From NCBI RefSeq assembly GCF_018294505.1, contig NC_057810.1, positions 710,867,563-710,931,562 of the forward strand: DNA of 64,000 nucleotides. The letters run 5' to 3'. Shown piece by piece: positions 34,751-45,516 of this stretch; within the stretch, counting starts at the first letter, position 1; every line of letters begins with the position of its first letter. Under the pieces are notes generated by a model that was not told the origin of the DNA, searched no databases, and saw only the letters and a list, made by a program, of their open reading frames with translations. The translations under genes and the position numbers were made by a program. This DNA comes from Triticum aestivum (Eukaryota; Streptophyta; Magnoliopsida; Poales; Poaceae).

Positions 34751-36915
34751 AAACCTTTGCTTGTCCTCAAGCAATTCAGTTGACAAACTGAAAGTGATAA
34801 AGAAAAACTTTTACAAACTCTGTTTGATCTTGTTGTTGCAAATATGTAATGCCAGCATTCAAGTTTTTAGCAAAGATTATGAACTAACCACATTCACAAT
34901 AACACTTAGGTCTCACATTTACTCATATCAATGGCATAATCAACTAGCGAGCAATAATAATAAATCTCGGATGACAACACTTTCTCAAAACAATCATAAT
35001 ATGATATAACAAGATGGTATGTCGCTAGCCCTTTCTGAGACCGCAAAACATAAATGTAGAGCACCCCTAAAGATCAAGCACTAACTAGACATTGTAATTC
35101 ATGGCAAAAGAGATCCAATCATACTCAATGTAAATTAATAGCAATGCATGCAAATGACAGCGGTGCTCTCCAACTTGTGCTTTTAATAAGAGGATGATGA
35201 CTCAACATAAAAGTAAATAGATAGGCCCTTCGCAGAGGGAAGAAGGGATTTGCAGAGGTGCCAGAGCTTGAGTTTTGAAATAGAGATAAATAATATTTTG
35301 AGCGGCATACTTTCATTGTCAACATAACAACCAAGAGATCTCGATATCTCCCATGCTACATACATTATAGGCGGTTCCCAAACAGAATGGTAAAGTTTAT
35401 ACTCCCCACCACCAACTAGCAATATTCCATGGCTGACCCGAGACAACAGGTACCGTCCAACTAACAACAATCCTGGGGGAGTTATGTTTGCAGTTATTTT
35501 GATTTGATTTGAGCATGGGACTGGGCATCCCAGTTACCGGCCATTTTCTCGTGAATGATGAGTGGAGTCCACTCATCGTGAGAATAACCCACCTAGCGTG
35601 GAAGATATAGACAACCCTAGTTGATACATGAGCTATTCGAGCATACAAAACAGAATTTCATTTGAAGGTTTGGAGTTTGGCACATGCAAATTTACTTGGA
35701 ATGGTAGGTAAATACCGCAAATAGGAAGGTATGGCGGACTTGTATGGAATAACTTTGGAGTTTATGGAAGTGGATGCACAAGCAGTATTCCCGCTTAGTA
35801 CAAGTTAAGGCTAGAAAGAGACTGGGAAGTGACAAACTAGAGAGCGACAACAATCATGAACATGCATTAAGATTAACCAACAATGAGTGCAAGCATGAGT
35901 AGGATATAAATCACCATGAACATAAATATCGTGGAGGCTATGTTAATTTTATTTCAACTACATGTGTGAACATGTGCCAAGTCAAGCTACTCGAATCATT
36001 CAAACGAGGATACCACCTTATCATACCACATCACAACCATTTTAATAGCCTGTTGGCACGCAAGGTAAACCATCATAAACTCCTAGCTAATTAAGCATGG
36101 CATGAGCAACTATAATCTCTAATTGTCATTGCAAACATGTTTCATTCATAATAGGCTGAATCAGGAACGATGAACTAATCATATTTACAGAAACAAGATA
36201 GGTCGAGTTCATACCAGCTTCTCTCATCTCAGTCATTCCATTATATATCGTCATTATTGCCTTTCACTTGCACGACCGAACGGTGTGAATAATAATAATA
36301 GTGCACGTGCATTGGACTAGGCTGGAATCTGCAAGCATTTAATACAAAGTAGAAGACAAGGTAATATGGGCTCTTTGTTAGATCAACAATAATGCATATG
36401 AGAGCCACTCAACATTTTCATCGTGGTCTTCTCCTCTCGACCCCCAAAGGAAAGAAAAGAAATTCAAAGAAGAATAAAACTATTTACACGGGAAAGGTCC
36501 CAACAAGCAAAAGAAGAACTAGAAATCTTTTTGGGTTTTCTTTTAATATTACTACTACAAGCGTGGAAAGTAAACTAGCTAAAAGCTACAACTATTTTTT
36601 TGTTTTTCTCAAGGTTTTTCAAACACACAAGAAGAAAGCAAGAAAAGAAAATAAACTAGCATGGATAATACAATGAAAAAGTATGAGCACCGACAACTAG
36701 AATGAGTGTGTGAACATGAATGTAATGTCGGTGAGAAATACATACTCCCCCAAGCTTAGGCTTTTGGCCTAAGTTGGTTTATGCCCATGGATCGAAGCGA
36801 CCCTCTCTGGTGTACTGAGGAGGGTCCTCGGGGTGCCACTGGTTAGCGAGCTCCTCTAGATCCCACTGATAAACAGACTCTCGATATGGGTCAAGTGGTG
36901 GCTTAGGCTCAGGCT
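34751..36915 (-). other. Family-A non-coding spacer near the 3' LTR
   Basis: About 2.2 kb of AT-rich sequence with only short chance frames, between the degenerate downstream frame and the PPT. Spacers of this size are usual in Athila-type elements. A parallel spacer is seen in family B, and short blocks are shared between the two (for example AGATAGGCCCTTCG near 31690, 35220 and 46120). Confidence 0.6.
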
Positions 36916-37850
36916 CTGGGACTTGTGTCAGCTCCTAGTATGCATAAATGTCCTCGGACAGGATGAGGTATGTGCCTGAAAGTATGTTAAACAAAGAGGG
37001 TGCAAGCAAGATAATAGTCTCATAGTTTTAGGAAATATCAAGTTATACTTAAGTATCTTCTTCTTATTTTTAACAATAAAGTCATGTGCTACCATACTAT
37101 TATAGTCTAGCAAAATAGTGGGCAACAACTTTTCCTCTTTCTCATGATGCCTAATAGGTATCTCAAAGTGTTTAGCAAGGCGTGAAGCAAAGATACCTCC
37201 AAAGATGGGGCCTTTTGTACGGTTCAGATTTAACCGTTTAGCAACAATGGCGCCTAAACTGAAAGTTGTATCACGAAACAAAGCATGGCACAAAATAGCA
37301 AGGTCTGGAGCACTAAGGTTCCCACTATTCCCGCGACAAATTAAGCATCTACTAGCAAATATTGCAAAGTAACGTAGAACACGAAAATGTATACTAGTAG
37401 TCCTTGCATCTGAAACTTTTCTCGTTTCCCCTATAGCAATTTTATCAATAAATCCATCCAATCACTAGGATGTGGTTCCTCGATGCTGCTTGCAAAGGGC
37501 AACTTGCAAACTACGCAAAAATCATACAGTGACATCTCCTTAAACTCATCCTATAAATAAAATTCCACTGAAGGTGGTGATTTTCTAGCATGGAAATAAA
37601 AGTTTTGCACAAAAATATTAGTGAGTAGGAGATACTATTCACACTGGTCGTGGAGGAAGTTGGCGAGGCCTGCATTCTCAGCCAGATAATAAAAGTCGTC
37701 ATGAATTCCCGCGGCTCTCAAGAATGTATCATAAGGCCATTCGCACGCCCGAACCTCCGCAGTGCAAGGAAGATTGTATTTGGGCTTTTTATTCTCTTCA
37801 TTCTGCTTATCCTTCGAGCTTCGGCTCGAGGAGCCCCTCAAAAATCACTT
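36916..37850 (-). pseudogene. Degenerate Athila downstream frame (env position)
   Basis: Fragments of one protein on the minus strand in several frames: 37841-37635 (KYNLPCTAEVRACEWPYDTF) and 37461-36928 (RYFAIFASRCLICRGNSGNL, LNRTKGPIFGGIFASRLAKH). This is the conserved frame that Triticeae Athila-like elements carry after pol, where other Athila elements have an envelope-like gene; its role is unknown. Stops and frameshifts break it, for instance at 37632-37634 and near 37470. Confidence 0.7.
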
Positions 37851-38642
37851 CACCATTTTCTTTCTCTGAAATTTTTAGTGACTCAAATCAAAAGTTAACC
37901 TAACTCAATAAGATTGATAGCAACTACTCCAATAAGTGCCTAGAGGCTATATCATGCATTAAAACTACTTTGGACCATATAAATTTGACATGCAAGCTCA
38001 AGAACAGGGTCACCTTAGTAGTAAAAATTTGCAATAAATAAAGAACTAGAACAAAAACTAATTGGACCATTGGAGGAGTCACATACCGAAGAACAATCCC
38101 CCAAAGCAGTTTTGTGAATGGAGCTTTGAGCAAGGAGATAAAAAATGGCAGCAAAACGAGCTATAACACGGGTTTGAGCTACGAGATGATTTTTGCTAGA
38201 GGAAGACGAAGTGTGTGGGTGCTGGAATAAGTGGAGGGAGGCCATGTGGGGCCCACGAGGCAGGGGCACACCCCAGGGGGGTGGCCGCGCCCTGCACCCT
38301 TGTTGCCAAATGGTGGGTCCCCCTGGTGTGTTCTAAGTGCTAGAAATTCATAAATATTCTACAAAAAATCATACTCCATTTTCAGGTCATTTGGAGAACT
38401 TTTATTTTCAGGGTATTTTTTTATTGCATGGATAATTCAAAAAACAGACAAAAAAAACTATTTTTGATTTATTTATTCCAAATATCAGAAAGTAAAAGGA
38501 GGGTACAAAAGGTTGTGCTTTCTAACTTCATCCATCTCATGCTCATCAAAAGGAATCCACTAACAAGGTTGATCAAGTCTTGTTAACAAACTTCTTCCGA
38601 GTAACATGAAACCGGAGAATTTTCGAATAACACTAGGTTACC
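37851..38642 (-). other. Family-A spacer where pol would be expected
   Basis: About 800 bp of non-coding DNA with a CG-rich stretch near 38240-38330. The RT-RNase H-IN region of an autonomous Athila element (about 3 kb) should lie between the protease and this spacer but is absent. No pol motif could be found on either strand. Confidence 0.65.
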
Positions 38643-39122
38643 TCAACGGGGATATGCATGTCCCCAACAATGAATATCATATATTTTTTTGACAGTAGGA
38701 AGAGGGAATTCAAAACCTCCAATAGTAATCGTTGAAAATTTTCCAATAGAATTGATACTATGAACTTGAGGTTGTTTCTTTGGAAAGTGTACCGTATGCT
38801 CATTACCATTAACATGAAAAGTGACATTGCCTTTGTTGCAACCAATAACAGCCCCTGCAGTATTCAAAAAGGGTCTACCAAGGATGATCGACATACTATC
38901 GTCCCCGGGAATATCAAAAATAACAAAGTCCGTTAAAATAGTAATGTTTGCAACCACAACAGGCGCATCCTCACAAATACCGACTGGTATAGCGGTTGAT
39001 TTATCGGCCATTTGCAAAGAGATTTCAATAGGTGTCAACTTATTCAAATCAAGTCTACGATACAAAGAGAGAGGCATAACACTAACACCGGCTCCAAGAT
39101 CACATAAAGCAGTTTTTAACAT
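38643..39122 (-). pseudogene. Retroviral-type aspartic protease of family A
   Basis: A 159-codon frame on minus. The active-site motif is DLGAGVSVMP (normally D-[ST]-G-A in proteases; here D-L-G-A as in Athila elements), followed by VFDIPGDDSMSIILGRPFLN, the conserved ILGRPFL flap/core strand. It should cleave the Gag-Pol polyprotein. The frame starts within the gag-pol linker and stops (38643) soon after VKKIYDIH, where pol would continue, so it is cut from RT. Confidence 0.8.
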
Positions 39123-39832
39123 AGTTTCTTTTAATGGAGCATGGTATAGTTGGTACTCCTGGATCTCCTAGTTTCTTTGGTATTCCACCCTTAAAAGTGT
39201 AATTGGCAAGCATGGTGGAAATTTCAGCTTCCAGTATCTTTCTTTTATTTGTAACAATATCTTTCATATACTTAGCATAAGGATTCATTTTAAGCATATA
39301 GTTCAAATGCATACGCAAAAAGATAGGTTTAATCATTTCAGCAAAGCGCTCAAAATCCTCATCATCCTTTTTCTTGGATGGCTTAGGAGGAAAAGGCATG
39401 GGTTTCTGAACCCATGGTTCTCTTTCTTTAACGTGCTTCCTAGCAACGAAGTCTCTCTTATCATAACATTGATTCTTTGATTGTGGGTTATCAAGATCAA
39501 CAGCAAGTCCAATCTCTACATCATTGTTATTACTAGGTTGAGCATCAATATGAACATCATCATTAACATTATCACTAGGTTCATGTTCATTACCAGATTG
39601 TGTTTCAGCATCATAAATAGGAATATCATTGGGATTCTCAGGTGTGTCTATAACAGGTTCACTAGAAGCATGCAAAGTCCTATCATTTTCCTTTTTCTTT
39701 TTCTTAGAAGGACTAGGTGCATTAATATTAGTTCTTTGAGAATCTTTCTCAACTATCTTAGGGTGGCCCTTAGGATACAAAGGTTCCTAGGTCATTCTAC
39801 CACCTCTAGTCATGACTCTAACATCATTATCA
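39100..39832 (-). pseudogene. Gag-Pol linker of family A
   Basis: A frame of 226 codons (39780-39100) after the gag stop. The segment from gag through RGGRMT to EPLYPKGHPKIVEKD contains in-frame stops, one at 39790-39788 just before EPLYPKGHPK. It has a Lys-rich segment (SKKKKKEN), an acidic middle and KMNPYAKYMKDIV, a conserved motif upstream of Athila proteases. The stops and a frame change into the protease show decay. Confidence 0.7.
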
Positions 39833-41035
39833 TTATTTTTTATTATTTAATTCATTGAGCAAATCATCTTGTGCCTTCAGCACTTGTTCTACTTGAGTGG
39901 TAACCATGGATGCATGTTTACTAATAAGCTTAAGGTCACCTTTAACTCTAGACATATAATCACTCAAGTGTTCAACCATATAAGAATTACGTTTCAATTG
40001 TCTACCAACATAAGCATTGAAGTTTTCTTGTTTAACAATAGAATTATCAAACTCATCCAAGCATTGACTAGCAAACTTAGTAGATGGGATTTCACACTTA
40101 TCAAATCTATAGAGAGAATTTACCTTTACTACCTGTGTCGGGTTATCAAGACCATGTATTTCTTCAATAGGTGGTAAATTCTTAACATCTTCAGCTTTAA
40201 TGCCTTTTTCTTTCATAGATTTCTTCGCCTCTTGCATATCTTCGGGACTGAGAAATAGAATACCCATTTTCTTTGGAGTTGTTTTAGGAGTTGGTTCAGG
40301 AAGTGTCCAATCATTATCATTACTCAATATATTATTCAATAGCAATTCAGCTTGCTCAACAGTTCTTTCCCTGAAAATACAACCATCACAACTATCCAGG
40401 TGGTCTCTGGAAGCATCAGTTAGTCCATTATAAAAGATATCAAGTATTTCATTTTTCTTGAGAGGATGATCAGGAAAAGCATTAAGTAATCGGAGAAGCC
40501 TCCCCCAAGCTTGTGGGAGACTCTCTTCTTCAATTTGCACAAAATTAAATATTTCCCTTAAGGCAGCTTGTTTCTTATGAGCGGGGAAATATTTTACAGA
40601 GAAGTAATAAATCATATCTTCGGGACTACACACACAACCAGGAGCAAGATAATTAAACCATATCTTAGCATCACCCTTTAATGAGAAAGGAAACAATTTA
40701 AGAATATAATAGTAGCGAATTTTTTCGTCATAAGTAAATAGGGCGGCCATATCATTCAATTTAGTAAGATGTGCCACAACAGTTTCAGATTCATAGCCAT
40801 AAAAATGATCATATTCAACCAAAGTAATTAACTCGGGATCAACAGAGAAATCATAATCCTTATCAGTAACACTGGTAGGTGAAGTAGCAAAAGCAGGGTC
40901 ATATTTCATTCTAGCATTCAAAGACTTTTCTTTCAGCTTAGCTAACAGTTTCTTAAGATCATATCTATCATTGCAAGCAAAAAGGTCTCTAGCAGCTTCT
41001 TCATCCATAACATAACCCTCACGCACAACATGCAA
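39833..41035 (-). CDS. Gag protein of the family-A element
   Basis: A 400-codon open frame on minus. Residues about 60-200 hold the plant Retrotrans_gag domain (DAKIWFNYLAPG, PAHKKQAALREIFNF, ESLPQAWGRLLRLL, DIFYNGLTDASRDHLDS). It forms the virus-like particle of the parent element. The C-terminal part (about 320-400) is helical and likely coiled coil. No zinc knuckle is present, as usual for Athila Gag. The open frame begins without ATG; a methionine lies at residue 10. The leader frame 41383-41096 (95 codons, DERTKIFPSTTRG) looks like the real N-terminus, separated from it by a stop near 41058-41056 and a short gap, so this gag is probably broken at its start. Confidence 0.85.
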   Translation of the reverse strand: MHVVREGYVMDEEAARDLFACNDRYDLKKLLAKLKEKSLNARMKYDPAFATSPTSVTDKDYDFSVDPELITLVEYDHFYGYESETVVAHLTKLNDMAALFTYDEKIRYYYILKLFPFSLKGDAKIWFNYLAPGCVCSPEDMIYYFSVKYFPAHKKQAALREIFNFVQIEEESLPQAWGRLLRLLNAFPDHPLKKNEILDIFYNGLTDASRDHLDSCDGCIFRERTVEQAELLLNNILSNDNDWTLPEPTPKTTPKKMGILFLSPEDMQEAKKSMKEKGIKAEDVKNLPPIEEIHGLDNPTQVVKVNSLYRFDKCEIPSTKFASQCLDEFDNSIVKQENFNAYVGRQLKRNSYMVEHLSDYMSRVKGDLKLISKHASMVTTQVEQVLKAQDDLLNELNNKK

Positions 41036-41095
41036 TTCATATCTAGGGGGAGAATCTTAATAATCACTTTCATCAATATCATCAGTTTCAATAAT

Positions 41096-41383
41096 TTAAT
41101 TCTCTCTAACCCTAGCAAGTTGTTCATCAAGAAATTCACCTAATGGCATAGTATTATCAAGAAGAGAAGTAGTTTCATCATAAGCATCATGCATAGTAGA
41201 AGTGGCATCACCAATAACATGCGGCATATCAGAATCAATAGCAGGTGCAGGTCTAGGTGTCGCAAATTTACTCATAACAGAAAGTGAATCAAATGCAGAG
41301 CTAGATGGCAGTTCCTTATCTCCCCTCGTAGTTGAGGGAAAAATCTTGGTTCTTTCATCTTTCAAGTTCCTCATAGTGATCAA
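41096..41383 (-). pseudogene. N-terminal part of family-A gag
   Basis: A 95-codon frame starting MITMRNLKDERTKIFPSTTR just downstream of the PBS. It ends at a stop at 41096 before the main Gag frame. It is probably the original start of Gag, now disconnected. Confidence 0.6.
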
Positions 41384-41421
41384 TAGATATAAATCCCAAG
41401 TGACTCAAAGATAGAGCTATG

Positions 41422-41439
41422 CTCCCCGGCAACGGCGCC
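41422..41439 (-). other. Primer binding site (tRNA-Asp type)
   Basis: On minus: GGCGCCGTTGCCGGGGAG, complementary to the 3' end of plant tRNA-Asp, the primer known for Athila-type elements. The usual leading T is A here. It lies 12 bp after the 5' LTR end. Confidence 0.88.
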
Positions 41440-41451
41440 TGAAAAAGGTCT

Positions 41452-42813
41452 TGATAACCCACAAGTATAGGGGATCGCAACAGTTTTCGAGGGTAGAGTA
41501 TTCAACCCAAATTTATTGATTCGACACAAGGGTAGCCAAAGAATACTCTCAAGTATTAGCAGCTGAGTTGTCAATTCAACCACACCTGAAAGACTTAATA
41601 TCTGCAACAAAGTATTTAGTAGCAAAGTAGTATGGAAGTAACGGTAACGGTGGCAAAACTAACATTAGAAGTTTTGTAGCAATCATAACAGTGGCAACAG
41701 AGAAGTAACTAAGCAAGGCTCAATATGTGAAAAGCTCGTAGGCAATGGATCAATGATGGATAATCACCGGGAATAGATATAGCATAAGGTGACACAGAAC
41801 TAGCTCAAGTTCATCAATGCAATGTAGGCATGTATTCTGAATATAGTCATACATGCTTATGGAAAAGAACCTGCATGGCATCTTTTGTCCTACCCTCCCG
41901 TGGGAGCGGGGTCCTATTGGAAACTAAGGGATATTAAGGCCTCCTTTTAATAGAGTACCAGACCAAAGCATTAGCAGTTAGTGAATACACGAACTCCTCA
42001 AACTACGGTCATCACCGGGAAGTGTCCCGACTATTGTCACTCCAGGGTTTGCCGGATCATAACACGTAGTAGGTGACTATGACTTGCAAGATAGGATCAA
42101 GAACTCACATATATTCATGAAAACATAATAGGTTCATACCTAAAATCATGGCACTCGCGCCCTAGTGACAAGCATTAAGCATGGCAAAGTCATAGCAACA
42201 TCAATCTTAGAACATAATGGATACTAGGGATCAAACCCTAACAAAACTAACTCGATTACATGGTAAATCTCATCCAACCCATCACCGTCCAGCAAGCCTA
42301 CGATGGGATTACTTACGCATGGCGGTGAGCATTATGAAATTGGTGATGGAGGATGGTTGATGATGATGATGGCGATGGATTCCCCTCTCTGAAGCCCCGA
42401 ACGGACTCCAGATCAGCCCTCCCGAGGAAGAATAGGGATTGGCGGCGGCTCCATATCGTAAAACGCGATGAATCTTTCTCTCTAATTTTTTTCTCCCCGA
42501 ACATGAATATATGGAGTTAGAGTTGAGGTCAGTGGAGGTCCAGGGGACCCACGAGGCAGGGGGCGCACCCCAGGGGGGTGGGCGCGCCCTGCACCCTCGT
42601 GGACAGGGTGTGGCCCCCCATACGTTGATTCTTTCGCCAATATTTTTTATTAATTCCAAAACGTGACTCTGTGGAGTTTCAGGTCATTTCGAGAACTTTT
42701 ATTTCTGCACAAAAATAATACCATGGCAATTCTGCTGAAAACAACATCAATCCGGGTTAGTTCCATTCAAATCATGCAAGTTAGAGTCCAAAACAAGGGA
42801 AAAAGTGTTTGGA
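41452..42813 (-). repeat. 5' LTR of the family-A element, end cut
   Basis: 1362 bp, matching the 3' LTR 33353-34736 except that its outer end is about 22 bp short. It reads AAAGTGTTTGGA and is then followed by a 10-base filler (42814-42823) and the next duplicated block. The sequence to the right is a family-A LTR in the opposite orientation. Confidence 0.88.
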
Positions 42814-42823
42814 CTGTAATTTG

Positions 42824-43997
42824 CATCATCAAGCCTCATACGTCTCCATCATATCTAGTTTTCCAAACTCTTTTCCCCTTGTTTTGGACTCTAATTTGCA
42901 TGATTTGAACGGAACTAACCTGGACTGACGCTGTTTTAAGGAGAATCGCGATGGTGTTATTTTTGTGCAGAAATAAAAGTTCTCAGAACGACCTAAAACT
43001 TCATGGAGAATATTTTTTGGATTTAACAAAAAATATTGGCGAAAGAATCAACCGAGGGGGACCCACCACCTGTTCACAACGGTGGGGGGGGGGCGCCCAA
43101 CCTCCCCTGGGCACGCCTCCTGGCTTGTGGGTCCCACGAAGCTCCACCGGCCTCAACTCCAACTCCATATATTCATATTTGGGGGAAAATGAGGGAGAAG
43201 GGTTCATTGCGTTTTACGATACGAAGCTACCCACACCTCTTGTTTTTCCTCGGGAGGGTAGATCCGGAGTCCGTTTTTTGCTCCGGAGAGGGGCAATTGT
43301 CGCCATCGTCATCATCAACCATCCTCCATCACCAATTTCATGATTCTCACCACCATGCATGAGTAATTCCATCAAAGGCTTGCTGGACAGAGATAGTTTG
43401 GTAGAGATTTAACATGTAATTGAGTTAGTTTTGTTAGGGTTTGACCCCAAGTATCCACTATGTTCTGAGATTGATGTTGCTATGACTTTCCTATGCTTAA
43501 TGCTTGTCACTAGGGCCCAAGTGCCATGATTTCAGATCTGAACCTATTATGTTTTCATGAATATATTTGTGTTCTTCATCCTATCTTGCAAGTTATAGTC
43601 ACCTACTATGTGTTATGATCCGGCAACCCGGGAGTGACAATAGTCGGGACACTTCCCAGTGATGACCGTAGTTTGAGGAGTTCATGTATTCACTAAGTGC
43701 TAATGCTTTGGTACGGTTCTCTATTAAAATGAGGCCTTTATATCCCTTAGTTTCCAATAGGACCCCGCTGCCATGGGAGGGTAGGACAAAAGATGTGATG
43801 AAAGTTCTTTTCCATAAGCTCGTATGACTATATTCGAAATACATGCCTACAGTATATTGATGAATTGGAGCTAGTTCTGTGTCACCCTAGGTTATAACTG
43901 TTGCATGATGAATGCCATCCGACATAATTATCCATCATTGATCCATTGCCTACGAGTTCGTTTCATATTGATCTTTGCTACGTTACTTTTCCGTTGC
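42824..43997 (+). mobile_element. Family-A LTR fragment (+), copy 2 of the block
   Basis: Homologue of 24843-26016, starting with the same 12-base CATCATCAAGCC and ending at the same family-B insertion point (CCGTTGC|TGATGACC). It lies head to head with the 5' LTR 41452-42813, making a large inverted repeat with a 10-bp spacer. About one base in eleven differs from copy 1 over the first 130 bases compared by eye. Confidence 0.85.
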
Positions 43998-45516
43998 TGA
44001 TGACCCACAAGTGTATGGGGTCAATTGTAGCCCTTTTCGATAAGTAAGAGTGTTGAACCCAACGAGGAGCAGAAGGAAATGACAAGTGGTTTCAGCAAGG
44101 TAATGTCTGCAAGTGCTAAAATTGTAAGTAGCGGAGTAGTTTGATAGCAAGATAATTTGTAACGAGCAAGTAACAATAGTAGTAACAAAAGTACAACAAG
44201 GTAGCCCAATCCTTTTGAGGCAAAGGACATGCCAAAATGGTTTCTTATGATAAGCAAAGTGTTCTTGAGGGTACACGGGAATTCATCTAGTCCCTTTCAT
44301 CATGTTGGCTTAATTCGTGTTCGGTACTTTGATAATTTGATATGTGGGTGGACCGATGCTTAGGGGCTGTTCTTACTTGTACAAACCCCCTACTTATGAT
44401 TAACCCTCTCGCAAGCATCCGCAACTACGAGAAAAGTATTAAGAATAAATTCTAACCATAGCATTAATCTTTTGGATCCAACCGGTCCCTTACGGAATAG
44501 CGCATAAACTGGGGTTTAAGCTTTTGTCACTCTCGTAACCCACCATCTAATAACTACTCCGCAATGCATTCCCTTAGGCCCAAATATGGTGAAGGGTCAT
44601 GTAGTCGACGTTCACATGACACCACTAAGAGAATGGCAACATCTACATACCATCAAAATATTGAACACATACCAAGTTCAAATGATTACTTGGAACATGA
44701 TTTCTCCTGTGACCTCAAGAATGAAAGTAACTACTCACAAATGATAAACATGCTCCAGATCAGAGGGGTATTGAATAGCATAATGGATCTGAACATATAA
44801 TCTTCCATTAAATAAACCATATAGTAATCAACTACAAGATGTAATCAACACTACTAGTCACCCACAAGCACCAATCTATAGTTTTGATACAAAGATTGAA
44901 CACAAGAGATGAACTAGGGTTTGAGAGGAGTTGGTGCTGTGAAGATGTTGATGAAGATAGCCCTCCCCAAGATGGGAGAGTTGTTGGTGATGATGATGAT
45001 GATGATTTCCCCCTCCGGGAGGGAAGTTCCCTTGGCGGAATTGCTCCGCCGGAGGGCAAAAGTGCTCCTTCCCGAGTTCCGCCTCGAGGCGGCGGTGCTT
45101 CGTCCCGAATGTCCTCCCCTTATTTTTTCTAGGTCAAAATGACTTATATACAAGAAGATGGGCACCGGAGGTGGGCCGAGGAGGGCAGCACCCACCAGGG
45201 CGCGCCTGGGCGTCCTAGCGCGCCCAGGTGGGTTGTGCCCACCTGGTGGCCCTCCTCTGGTACTTATTTGCTCCAATGTTCCTTAAATATTCCATAAAAA
45301 ATCCTCAGGGAGTTTCAGCTCATTTGGTGTTGTGAAGAATAGGTAGCTTGATGTAGCTTTTTCAGGTCCAGATTTCCAGCTGCCAGAATTCTCCCCCTTG
45401 GTGCATACCTTTCATATTATGAGAGAAAAGGCATTAGAATTACTCCAAAAAGCATTATTATACAATAAAAAAACATAAATAACAGTAGGAAAACATGATG
45501 CAAATTGGACGTATCA
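43998..45516 (-). mobile_element. 3' LTR of the family-B element, copy 2
   Basis: 1519 bp; on minus it starts TGATACGTCCAATTTGCATC and ends TTGTGGGTCATCA. The polypurine tract (45517-45530) follows on the right. Copy 1 is 26017-27525; the first 330 bases compared by eye differ at roughly 14 places. Confidence 0.88.

Larger units (their letters stand above)
33353..42813 (-). mobile_element. Athila-like family-A retrotransposon lacking pol RT/IN
   Basis: A minus-strand Ty3/gypsy element with both LTRs: 3' LTR 33353-34736, 5' LTR 41452-42813. The left target duplication is GGCGC (33348-33352). The right flank is lost because the 5' LTR is cut about 22 bp short at the duplication junction. Order in transcription: PBS (41439-41422), a leader frame, gag, protease, a long spacer, a degenerate downstream frame, PPT (34750-34737), LTR. 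No reverse transcriptase, RNase H or integrase lies between the protease and the downstream frame, so the copy is non-autonomous or internally deleted. Several frames are broken. It resembles Sabrina/Fatima-type families of Triticeae (from memory). Confidence 0.88.
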
